The notes under the pieces: model-generated
What the model saw: only the letters and a program-made list of their open reading frames with translations
The model's database searches: none
What the model was told of the DNA's origin: nothing
Assembly: GCF_000015565.1 (NCBI RefSeq)
Contig: NC_008786.1
Coordinates: 3,646,501-3,710,500, forward strand
DNA from: Verminephrobacter eiseniae EF01-2
GTDB taxonomy: Bacteria > Pseudomonadota > Gammaproteobacteria > Burkholderiales > Burkholderiaceae_C
Reading direction: 5' to 3'
Length of the DNA: 64,000 bases
Position numbers and translations under genes: made by a program
In this document: piece after piece, positions 1-7,626 of the stretch
Numbering within the stretch: the stretch's first letter is position 1
How the letters are laid out: each line of letters begins with the position of its first letter

Positions 1-552
1 CATGCGCTCGTTGTCCAGCGTGGTGGCAATGCCGCGCAAGGCAACCACCTGCCCCTTGCCGCCCAGGGTCTTGGCCATGAACTCGGCGGGAATCTTGCCA
101 AAGGCGGTGTTGTCATACGACAGATAGGCGTCCTGCGCACTGGGGTCGGTCAGGCCGCGATCGACCACCAGCACGTACACGCCCTTGGCCTTGACCTGCG
201 CCACCGGCTTGGTCAGCGCCGCCGATTCGAACGGAAAAATGACCAGCGCGCCGATCTTGTTCGCCGTCAGCATGTCTTGCAACTGGTTGGCCTGCTCGGG
301 CCCACCGCTTGCCGTCTTGATGACGACCTGCAGGCCGGGGTGGGCCTGCTCCAGATCCTTCTTGGCCTTGTTCGCCCAGAACACGATGGCACCTTGAAAG
401 CTATGCGTGGCCGACGGGATGGACACACCCAGCGTGAGTTTGTTCTGCGCCGGCGCCGGGCTGGCCAACGCCAACGCCAGCACAGGGCCGGCCAGCGCCG
501 ACAATGCGCGGCGGCGGGTCCATGCCCGATCGGGGTGAAATTTCTGCTTCAT
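1..552 (-). CDS. Sugar ABC transporter periplasmic binding protein (partial, C-terminus outside window)
   Basis: N-terminal 184 residues of a ribose-type (periplasmic binding protein type 1) solute receptor; the rest lies beyond the left edge. The start at 552 follows a good Shine-Dalgarno (AGGAGA). The signal region has an arginine cluster (WTRRRALSALAG) and a hydrophobic stretch ending in ASPAPAQ, so export to the periplasm is expected; the RRR could indicate Tat export but is not a full Tat motif. The mature start (KLTLGVSIPSATHSF) and the segment VIFPFESAALTKPV are typical of sugar receptors of the RbsB/YtfQ kind. It is the last visible gene of the operon running from the ROK regulator, and probably feeds the ATPase/permease pair encoded upstream. 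The sugar is not known. Confidence 0.85.
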   Translation of the reverse strand, partial: MKQKFHPDRAWTRRRALSALAGPVLALALASPAPAQNKLTLGVSIPSATHSFQGAIVFWANKAKKDLEQAHPGLQVVIKTASGGPEQANQLQDMLTANKIGALVIFPFESAALTKPVAQVKAKGVYVLVVDRGLTDPSAQDAYLSYDNTAFGKIPAEFMAKTLGGKGQVVALRGIATTLDNERM

Positions 553-631
553 GATGCGTCTCCTGTTCCTGTGAAAAAAAGCCATGAAAGCTGGCCGGCG
601 GGGGAAATACTCCAATGCCAGGTGAAATCAC

Positions 632-1270
632 TCATTCCTGAGTCACCTTGAAATGAACGCGAGGCAGCGTGGATTCGATGAGTCGGGCATTCGGCTCATC
701 GGTGTTTTTCATCCAATCCTCTGCGTCCTGTAATGAGCGGCCAAACTGCATATGCCTGGCAAGCAAACGCTGCCAGCGCACCGCCGGATCGACCTGCACA
801 TACCACAGCTCGTCCAGCAGCGGGGCCACAGGGCGCCAGTCGCCTTGGTCCAGCGCCAAATAGTTGCCCTCGGCAATGATCAGCCTGGCCTGCGGGAATA
901 TCGGAATGGCGCCGGCAATCGGCTCCTCGATGGCACGGCGAAACTCGGGGGCATAAATGATTTCATCATCCCTTTGCCGGCGCAAGCGCTCCAGCAGCGA
1001 GCGAAAACCATGGCCATCGAAAGTATCAGGCGCGCCCTTGCGCCCGGCACGCCCCAGACGGGCCAATTCGATATTGGCCAGGTGATAACCATCCATCGGC
1101 ACGATTTGCGACTGCCGGGAGTGCAGGGCTTGCAAACGGGCCGACAGCGTCGATTTGCCGGCCCCCGGCGGTCCGATGATGCCCAAAAGGGTGCGCGCAC
1201 TGCGGGCCAGGAATGTCTGTAGTCGCTCGCAGGCTTGCGGGAAAGTCAGCGTCGGCACCTGATGAGTCAT
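632..1270 (-). CDS. P-loop kinase of the uridine kinase/pantothenate kinase-like superfamily (sugar operon kinase)
   Basis: 212-residue P-loop kinase. A Walker A motif (GPPGAGKS) lies near the N-terminus. It is followed by the family signature VPMDGYHL, the RKGAPDTFD segment and IIAEGNYLAL, which mark the COG1072-like kinases often encoded in sugar ABC operons (the FrcK/YggC type). The start at 1270 has a strong GGAGGG six bases upstream; an in-frame start at 1300 lacks this and would overlap the epimerase stop. It most likely phosphorylates the imported or epimerised sugar. The substrate is inferred only from context. Confidence 0.8.
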   Translation of the reverse strand: MTHQVPTLTFPQACERLQTFLARSARTLLGIIGPPGAGKSTLSARLQALHSRQSQIVPMDGYHLANIELARLGRAGRKGAPDTFDGHGFRSLLERLRRQRDDEIIYAPEFRRAIEEPIAGAIPIFPQARLIIAEGNYLALDQGDWRPVAPLLDELWYVQVDPAVRWQRLLARHMQFGRSLQDAEDWMKNTDEPNARLIESTLPRVHFKVTQE

Positions 1271-1296
1271 CGAATCCCTCCAATCGAACTGCGGGT

Positions 1297-2184
1297 TCAA
1301 GCGTTGCTGGCGTTACTGACGTTACTGGCTTTGCGGGCGTTGCCCATGCCATCGGCGATGAACTGGCGCGCATGTTTGGCCAAATCCATTCCATCGCTCC
1401 AGAGGTTGCGCCACACGGCCAAGGTATTGGACAGGTCGTGATTCACAACGGCCGATGAAAAGCTCTCGAAGGTAATGACGCCCTCGTAGCCGATCGAAGC
1501 CAGTGCCCGGAAAAATTCGGGAAAGTCGATGGTTCCCGATCCGAGATAGCCGCGATTGCTTTCACCGATATGCACATAGCCCAGCCGCGCACCGCAAGCC
1601 AGCACGGGCTGCAAGAAGTCGGTTTCTTCGATATTCATGTGGTAGGTATCGAGATGCACCTTGACACCAGGCGCATTCAGCTTGTCGAGCATTTCCAGCG
1701 CTTGCAGGGCCGTGTTGAGTTGGTTGCTCTCATAACGGTTTACCACTTCCAGGCCCAGCGTGATTCCTTTCGCGGCGGCGACATCGGCCATGCGTTTCAT
1801 CGATTCCATGGCGTTGTAGCGCCCTTTTTCGGTGAGGGGTCCGGGGTACTTGGCCAGGGCGCCATACAAGACTCCGCCAAAGTAATTGCCGCCCAACTGC
1901 GCGGTCATGGTGATGCCCTCTTGCAGCTTGGCAATGCCGCGACGCACACATTCAGGGTCTTCACTCGAAATGTCGGCCGCCAATGACAAACCGCGTGAAC
2001 ATGCGATTTGCATGTCGAATTCCTGCAGCAGATCGCGTGTCAGCGCAATGTCCATGACCGGGGCATGCAGTGAAAGTTCTACCAGGTCATAGCCAGCCCG
2101 TTTGGAGCTTTCGATGACTTTTCGGGCCGAGGCCGAAGTGAAATCTCCGGCCCATACCAATGCGTGAATGCCAAGTGTGTTCAT
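1297..2184 (-). CDS. Sugar phosphate isomerase/epimerase, TIM barrel (ketose 3-epimerase-like)
   Basis: 295-residue xylose-isomerase-like TIM barrel. The segments GLEVVNRYESN, HLDTYHMNIEE, HIGESNRG and ITFESFSS carry the metal-binding Glu, Asp, His and Glu expected of D-tagatose/D-allulose 3-epimerases, so a ketose 3-epimerase is the best guess. The start at 2184 is preceded by GAGGACGGG; an upstream in-frame start at 2235 has no such site. The C-terminus ends in a low-complexity tail rich in Asn, Ser and Ala, produced by an imperfect 9-bp tandem repeat near 1305-1345. It lies between the dehydrogenase and the kinase in the operon. Confidence 0.85.
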   Translation of the reverse strand: MNTLGIHALVWAGDFTSASARKVIESSKRAGYDLVELSLHAPVMDIALTRDLLQEFDMQIACSRGLSLAADISSEDPECVRRGIAKLQEGITMTAQLGGNYFGGVLYGALAKYPGPLTEKGRYNAMESMKRMADVAAAKGITLGLEVVNRYESNQLNTALQALEMLDKLNAPGVKVHLDTYHMNIEETDFLQPVLACGARLGYVHIGESNRGYLGSGTIDFPEFFRALASIGYEGVITFESFSSAVVNHDLSNTLAVWRNLWSDGMDLAKHARQFIADGMGNARKASNVSNASNA

Positions 2185-2311
2185 GTTTCCCGTCCTCGAG
2201 GTGGATGCAAATACCAGACCCCGGCGGGTCTGCACATTCGTGAATGGCGTAGTGGATGAAACCGTCTGGTGTCAATGTCGGCACAGCTGAATGGGGCGCT
2301 GTTGCAAGGAA

Positions 2312-3343
2312 TCAGCTTTGCTCCACCGGTTGACTGCGCCAAAGCGTCACCGTTTCAGGCTGCGCGATTTTGCACAAGCAGGGCGGCAGGCCACGGGCGA
2401 TCAGTTCGGCATCCGCCGTCACCATCACGCCGATTTGGGCCAGGGTCTGCGCCAAGGCGCCCGCCTGGTGCGGCGAGAGCAACAAGTTGTCACCCTTGCG
2501 GGCTCGGTGCTCCAAAGGCAATGGCTCCTGCGGAAATACATCCGTCGCGACGCGAATATGGCCTGTCGCCGCCACGTCCAGCATGGCTTCAAAATCCACC
2601 ACCGCTGCACGGCTGACGAGCACCAGCGCCGCCCCCGCCGGCATCGACAAAAAAGCCTCCCGGTTCAGCAGGCCCTGGTTCTGCGCGGTCACACCGGCGA
2701 CCACGAATACGATCTTCGAACTGGTCAGCACCTCTTGCAGCGTAGCCGCCTGACAACCCATGGACTCGATGTACTCCGGGGGCAGCCACGGGTCATAGGC
2801 TTTGATCGTCGGGTGAAAGGGCGCGAGCAAGGGCACGATGGCGCGCCCGAGATCGCCAAAACCGATGAAACCCAGGTGTTGACGATGCAAGGAATAGGCG
2901 TTGCGGTTTGCGTCGAGACCGTATTTTTCGCTCCCCTGACGGAAATACCGGTCGGAACGACTGATGCCACGCGCCAGGTCGAGCGCCATGCCGAGTGCCG
3001 CTTCTGCCACCGGCTCGGCAAATACGGGACTGGTGCTGAGAATCCGGACGCCACGCGAGATGGCAACGCCATAGTCGATATTCGGCAGGAAGTTGCCTTC
3101 CACATTGAATATCGCCCGCAAATGAGGCGCCAGGCGCAAACGCGATGCCGGCATATCGATCTGGCCAATGAGGATTTCCAGACGCGGGGCCAGCGCTTCG
3201 AACTCGGCCCGGGTGGGCGGCGCAGCGTCATGGATATGCAGATCCCCCAATGCGCGCAAGCGCTCCAATTGGGTTGCCGTGAAGATGTCTGCAACCCTGC
3301 GCGGCGCAGGAACGAGGAGGATGACTTTGGCAGAAGGCGTCAT
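2312..3343 (-). CDS. D-isomer-specific 2-hydroxyacid dehydrogenase, NAD-dependent
   Basis: 343 residues, the usual size for this family. The Rossmann motif reads GFIGFGDLG (GxGxxG), followed by the acidic residue in KAYDPWL that favours NAD. The later segment VSRAAVVDFEAML carries the family arginine, and LLSPHQAGA carries the catalytic histidine. Likely reaction: interconversion of a 2-hydroxy acid (or sugar acid) and a 2-oxo acid in the cytoplasm. It sits 69 bp downstream of the permease gene in the ROK-regulated operon, so it probably acts on a product of the imported sugar; the true substrate is not visible. Confidence 0.85.
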   Translation of the reverse strand: MTPSAKVILLVPAPRRVADIFTATQLERLRALGDLHIHDAAPPTRAEFEALAPRLEILIGQIDMPASRLRLAPHLRAIFNVEGNFLPNIDYGVAISRGVRILSTSPVFAEPVAEAALGMALDLARGISRSDRYFRQGSEKYGLDANRNAYSLHRQHLGFIGFGDLGRAIVPLLAPFHPTIKAYDPWLPPEYIESMGCQAATLQEVLTSSKIVFVVAGVTAQNQGLLNREAFLSMPAGAALVLVSRAAVVDFEAMLDVAATGHIRVATDVFPQEPLPLEHRARKGDNLLLSPHQAGALAQTLAQIGVMVTADAELIARGLPPCLCKIAQPETVTLWRSQPVEQS

Positions 3344-3412
3344 GGCAGGAGTCCTGTTCTTTCATGCCTGTTCGAAAAAAATGAGCATTTTCATGGGCCG
3401 CTCGAAAAACCA

Positions 3413-4405
3413 CTACCTTCGCCCGCGCTGAATGAACGCCACAGCAATGATCACAAAGCCCTGCACCGCAGAATTCAGATACACGCTGATGATGCTCGAC
3501 AGATTCAGGATATTGCCGATCACCGAGAGCAGCACCGCGCCCACCACCGTGCCGGTGATGCTGCCCGCCCCGCCCTTGAGCACGGTGCCGCCGACGATCA
3601 CGGCGGCAATCGCTTCCAGCTCCCACAGCAGGCCGGTGGTCGGCGATGCCGAGCCCAGGCGCGGCACGTACAGCAGCGTGGCAATGCCCACGCAGATGCC
3701 GAGCAGCATGTAGGTGAGAATCTTGATCCGGTGCACATCGACGGCGGCGTACTGCGCCACCTGCTCGTTGGAGCCTATCGCCTGCACATAGCGGCCATAG
3801 GCGGTGCGGTTGAGGATCACGCCGCCCAGCAGGGCCACCAGCAAAAACACCAGCACCGGAATCGGCACCCCTGCCAGGTCGGCGTAATACACCGGGCCGT
3901 AGATGTCCGACAGGTCATTGTCGAGCGTGATCGCGCCGCCGTTGGAAAAATACGTGAGGTAGGCGCGAAAAATCCCCAGCGTGCCCAGTGTGACGATGAA
4001 AGGCTCGATGCGCCCCTTGCTAATCAGCAAGCCATGCACCAGCCCGAACAGGGCGCCGAGCAGCACCGCCAGCAGCATGCCGATGACCACGGCGGTCAGC
4101 ATGCCGAACGATGGCGCCATGGCGTTCATGGACAGGATCACCACGCCGGCAATCAGCGCGGCCATCGAGCCGACGGACAGGTCGATGCCGCCGGAGATGA
4201 TCACAAAGCACATGCCCACCGCAATGATGCCGATGAAGGAGGTGTTCTTGAGCACGTTCATCAGGTTGTCGTAAGTGGCGAAGTTCTCGTGCAGCAGCAT
4301 CCCGGCGATGCACAACAGCACCAGGCCGATGACGGGGCCCTGCCCGTGCAGCCGGTTCCAGAGCCTTCGGGCGGGGGCGGCTTGGTCAGCGCGTTCCTGT
4401 GGCAT
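3413..4405 (-). CDS. Sugar ABC transporter permease (RbsC-like)
   Basis: 330-residue inner membrane permease of the branched-chain/ribose type, with about nine to ten hydrophobic segments. The signature [15 protein letters not shown] near residues 75-90 and the coupling region [13 protein letters not shown] are characteristic. ATG at 4405 is chosen over a TTG six bases upstream; GAGGAG precedes it. The gene overlaps the 3' end of the ATPase gene by 20 bp, implying translational coupling. It should pair with the ATPase and with the binding protein at the left edge. Confidence 0.9.
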   Translation of the reverse strand: MPQERADQAAPARRLWNRLHGQGPVIGLVLLCIAGMLLHENFATYDNLMNVLKNTSFIGIIAVGMCFVIISGGIDLSVGSMAALIAGVVILSMNAMAPSFGMLTAVVIGMLLAVLLGALFGLVHGLLISKGRIEPFIVTLGTLGIFRAYLTYFSNGGAITLDNDLSDIYGPVYYADLAGVPIPVLVFLLVALLGGVILNRTAYGRYVQAIGSNEQVAQYAAVDVHRIKILTYMLLGICVGIATLLYVPRLGSASPTTGLLWELEAIAAVIVGGTVLKGGAGSITGTVVGAVLLSVIGNILNLSSIISVYLNSAVQGFVIIAVAFIQRGRR

Positions 4406-5876
4406 GGGCAATCAACTCCTCTTCGGTCAGGTCAGGGCCTTGCAGCGTGGTTTGCAATTGGCCAGCGCGCAGCACTGCCACGCGATGGCACAGGCCGATC
4501 AGTTCCAGCAGTTCAGACGAAATCACGATCACCGCCAGGCCCTGCGCCGCCAGGCGCTGCACCAGGTAGTAGATTTCGCATTTGGCACCCACGTCGACGC
4601 CGCGTGTAGGCTCGTCGAGCACCACCACGCCGGGGCCGGGATGCAGCACCTTGGCCAACGCCAGCTTTTGCTGGTTGCCGCCAGACAGGGATGAGGCGCG
4701 CAAATCGAGTGCGCCGGTGCGGATGCCGAATTCATCCACCGCCTGACGCAGCGCGGCTTGCTCGGCAGCCGGCTTGAGCCAGGGGCGGGCGTAGCGCTGC
4801 AAGGCCATCAGCGTCAGATTGGGGCGCAGGCCCAGGTGCACATGCAAGCCCTTGCCCTTGCGGTCTTCGCTCAGATAGGTCAGGCCGTGGCGGGCGGCAT
4901 CACGCGGGCTGTCGATTTGGCGCAGGCTGCCGGCCAATTCCACCGTTCCCGATGAGCGCGCGCGCAAACCCAGCAAGCCCTCGAACAACTCGGTGCGCCC
5001 GGCCCCCACCAGGCCGGCGAAGCCCAAAATTTCACCGCGCCGCACCTCGAAGCTGATGTTCTGCGCCCAGCCCGGCACGGTCAAATCGCGCACCTTGAGC
5101 ATCGCCTCGCCCACGGGCGCGGGCAGTTTTGGCGGGAACAGGTCGGCCAATTCGCGGCCAACCATCAACTGCGCCATCTGCTGCCGCGTGACGCTGGCCG
5201 TGGGCGCGCGCGCCACCAGGAGGCCATCGCGCATCACCAGCACCTCGTCGGTGTTGCGCTCGACCTCATCAAGCTTGTGCGAGATGTAAATGATGGTCAC
5301 GCCCGCCGCCTTCAACGCCGCCATCAGCGCAAACAGGCGCTCGGTTTCGCCGCTGGTGAGCGTGGCGCTCGGCTCGTCCATGATCAACAGGCGCGCATTG
5401 CGCGCCAGCGCGCGGGCAATTTCCACCAACTGCTTTTCGGCCACGATGAGCTGGCGCACGCGCCGCTGCGGCGCCAGGTTCAGGCCGACCTGCGCCAGCG
5501 CCTGGCTGGTTTGCTCGCGCATGGCGCGCTCATCCAGAAACAGGCCGCGCCGCAACTCGTGGCCGAGGAAGACGTTTTGCGCAATCGTCAAATCATCGGC
5601 CAGATTGAATTCCTGGTGAATCAGCACGATGCCCTGCGCCTCGGCGGCACGCGGGCCAAAGCCGGCGGGCGGGCGCACCACGCCATCGACCAGCACCTGG
5701 CCGCTGGTCGGGTTCTCATACCCGGCCAGAATCTTCATCAGCGTCGACTTGCCCGCGCCGTTTTCACCCAGCAGGCCATACACGCGCCCCGGTTGCAGCG
5801 CCAGGCTCACGCCATGCAACACCTGCACCGTGCCGAATGCCTTGACCACATCGCGGAACTCCACCGCCACACTCAT
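4386..5876 (-). CDS. Sugar ABC transporter ATP-binding protein, two ATPase domains (RbsA-like)
   Basis: 496 residues, the normal length for a double-domain sugar importer ATPase. The N-terminal domain has Walker [10 protein letters not shown], a Walker B region LLIMDEPSA and the Q-loop context LIHQEFNL. The C-terminal domain has the degenerate P-loop GLVGAGRTE typical of this family, the signature LSGGNQQK, and [11 protein letters not shown]. The start codon overlaps the stop of the ROK gene (ATGA), and the end overlaps the permease start. It energises import of a monosaccharide through the adjacent permease. Confidence 0.93.
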   Translation of the reverse strand: MSVAVEFRDVVKAFGTVQVLHGVSLALQPGRVYGLLGENGAGKSTLMKILAGYENPTSGQVLVDGVVRPPAGFGPRAAEAQGIVLIHQEFNLADDLTIAQNVFLGHELRRGLFLDERAMREQTSQALAQVGLNLAPQRRVRQLIVAEKQLVEIARALARNARLLIMDEPSATLTSGETERLFALMAALKAAGVTIIYISHKLDEVERNTDEVLVMRDGLLVARAPTASVTRQQMAQLMVGRELADLFPPKLPAPVGEAMLKVRDLTVPGWAQNISFEVRRGEILGFAGLVGAGRTELFEGLLGLRARSSGTVELAGSLRQIDSPRDAARHGLTYLSEDRKGKGLHVHLGLRPNLTLMALQRYARPWLKPAAEQAALRQAVDEFGIRTGALDLRASSLSGGNQQKLALAKVLHPGPGVVVLDEPTRGVDVGAKCEIYYLVQRLAAQGLAVIVISSELLELIGLCHRVAVLRAGQLQTTLQGPDLTEEELIAHATGTR

Positions 5877-7081
5877 GGCGCACCTCCTGATTGCGTCAGA
5901 CTTTCCTGCATCGCCAGCACGCCGGCCCCCACCAGAGCGGCATCATCGGCCAGCGGCGCGCACTGTATTTCCAGGTGCCGGGTGGAAAGCGCCAGCGAGC
6001 GGTGGTACACGCTCTGGCGCACCGATGCCAGAAACAGCGGCCCCATGTCGGCCACCAGTCCGCCAATGAATACATGCGAGGGATTGAAAAAATTCACCAC
6101 CGAAGCCAGCATCTGCCCGACCAGACTGCCTGCGCGCTGGATGAGGATGTTCGCCGCCACATCCCCCACGCGGCTGGCCTGCGCCAGGTCCTCGATGCCC
6201 AGGCTGCCGCTGGCCTGCAAGCGCTCGGCCAGCCAACTGCTCTCGCCCTTTTGCGCCACCTCGATGGCGGCGCGCACCAGCGCCGGGGCCGCCGCCATCG
6301 CCTCCACACAGCCCTGGTTGCCGCAGTGACAGCGCGGGCCGGCCTGGTCCACACAGATATGCCCCACATCGCCCGCCGAGCCATTGGTGCCGCGGTACAC
6401 CTGCCCGTGGCACACAATGCCGCAGCCAATGCCGGTGCCCACCTTGATGACCAGAAAATCAGACAGCGTGCGCTGCAAGCGCCAGAGCTTGCCAAGCGCC
6501 ATCAGGTTCACATCGTTATCGACAAACACCGGCGCCACGAACGCCTCGCGCAGATAGTCACGGATGGAAAAGCCGTCCCAGTCCGGCATCAGCGGCGGGT
6601 TGACCAGTTGGCCGCTGGCAAAGTCCACCGGGCCGGGCACACCCATGCCGATGGCAATCAATTGCGAGGAGGACAGGCCGCAGCGCGCCATCAGTTCCCG
6701 CATCAGGCCGCATAGCTGCGCCAGAATCACGCCGGGGCCGCGGCGCACGTCGATGGTCTCGCACTGGCGCGCCAGCACCGCCATGTCCGGGCGCATCAGC
6801 GCCAGTTGCATGCTGGTGGCATCCATGTCCACGCCCAGCACCGCCCCCAGCGACTCGCTCAAGCGCAAGGTCTCGGCACGGCGCCCGCCGGAAGATTCCT
6901 GCAAGCCCACTTCGTCCAACACCCCTTCATCCAGCAAGGCCGCCACCATCGCGTTCGCCTTGCTCTTGGAATAGGCCAGCCGTCGCGCCAATACATGGCG
7001 CGACACCCCCGTAGACCAGAAGATGGCTTGCAGCAAATCCATATCTGCGCTGCTGTAATGCTGCCAGCGTGCCAAGGCCAA
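5873..7081 (-). CDS. ROK-family transcriptional regulator / sugar kinase homologue
   Basis: About 402 residues if translation begins at TTG 7081, which has GGAG six bases upstream; ATG at 7042 is an alternative, and a longer frame upstream lacks support. The N-terminus is a winged helix-turn-helix (SKSKANAMVAALLDEGVL). The ROK domain follows: GVDMDATSMQLAL (nucleotide loop), GMGVPGPVDF, and the zinc-site cysteines in CHCGNQGCVEA. ROK regulators of this build usually repress sugar operons and release on binding the sugar. It is the first gene of the operon, so autoregulation is likely. A short palindrome at 7176-7191 is a possible operator. Confidence 0.88.
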   Translation of the reverse strand: MALARWQHYSSADMDLLQAIFWSTGVSRHVLARRLAYSKSKANAMVAALLDEGVLDEVGLQESSGGRRAETLRLSESLGAVLGVDMDATSMQLALMRPDMAVLARQCETIDVRRGPGVILAQLCGLMRELMARCGLSSSQLIAIGMGVPGPVDFASGQLVNPPLMPDWDGFSIRDYLREAFVAPVFVDNDVNLMALGKLWRLQRTLSDFLVIKVGTGIGCGIVCHGQVYRGTNGSAGDVGHICVDQAGPRCHCGNQGCVEAMAAAPALVRAAIEVAQKGESSWLAERLQASGSLGIEDLAQASRVGDVAANILIQRAGSLVGQMLASVVNFFNPSHVFIGGLVADMGPLFLASVRQSVYHRSLALSTRHLEIQCAPLADDAALVGAGVLAMQESLTQSGGAP

Positions 7082-7394
7082 GGTTTGTCTCCTTCGTTGT
7101 ATCGTCGCAGCATGTCTGTGGCCCGGTGTGGCCCTGTGTGGCCGGGCACTGCGGCGGTGTGGGCCGGATACTACGTGGCCCACTTAGGCCAGACAAGACT
7201 GAACTTTGGCCTTGATGTGGTCGAATGCCCGCAGAAACAGCGGTGCATATGGGAGGGGGCTTGGCGCCGGCTACCGCAGGGGCTTCGGCGGCATGACCGG
7301 AAGATTCCGTCCGGGCTGGCACGGCACAGGCGCGGCGCCGGCAGCAAACCATGGCGCCGGATGCGGGCCGCAAAGCCGCGTTCACCCGGCGCGC
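7082..7394. promoter_or_regulatory. Upstream region of the ROK/sugar operon with short tandem repeats and a palindrome
   Basis: No gene is recognisable here. Positions 7116-7145 hold three imperfect copies of a 10-bp unit close to GTGTGGCCCG. Positions 7176-7191 form TGGCC-CACTTA-GGCCA, an inverted repeat with 5-bp arms. Both lie just upstream of the ROK gene and are candidate operator elements. No confident -35/-10 pair was found. The assignment is by position and symmetry only. Confidence 0.3.
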
Positions 7395-7558
7395 TAGTGT
7401 CGCGTCACCGATCATCTGTCGGTCCGCGCTGGCCATCGAAGCGCATCGCGGCGTTGCATCGCTTGCCAATACGCTCGGTATTGGCTGCGCGATGCGCCTT
7501 GCGCTGCGCTCCGATGGCTGCGCGCAGCCTACGACATCTGATCGGTGACGCGACACTA
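7395..7558 (+). repeat. 164-bp palindromic repeat, copy 1 (MITE/REP-like)
   Basis: Bounded by perfect 20-bp terminal inverted repeats (left end TAGTGTCGCGTCACCGATCA and its reverse complement on the right). The two halves are imperfect inverted copies of each other over about 80 bp, meeting at CCAATAC-GCTCG-GTATTGG, so a transcript would fold into one long hairpin. There is no convincing coding content. It lies between the 3' end of the acylase gene and the promoter side of the ROK operon. Four further copies occur at 13499, 18168, 19505 and 37633. Confidence 0.9.
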
Positions 7559-7626
7559 GTATCGGCGCTGACGACTCCATTCTGGCGGATGCGGGTGCGC
7601 TGAACTTGCATCCGCCAAGCCTGCGT

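Noticed and set aside
2291..4609. A 772-residue open frame on the plus strand
   Set aside because: Antisense to the dehydrogenase and permease genes, His/Arg/Gln-rich, no family resemblance; a GC-skew shadow.
7395..7558. Short frames inside the palindromic repeats (for example Arg/Ala-rich 60-70 residue peptides)
   Set aside because: They recur only because the repeat recurs, lack ribosome sites and run out of the element at each location.
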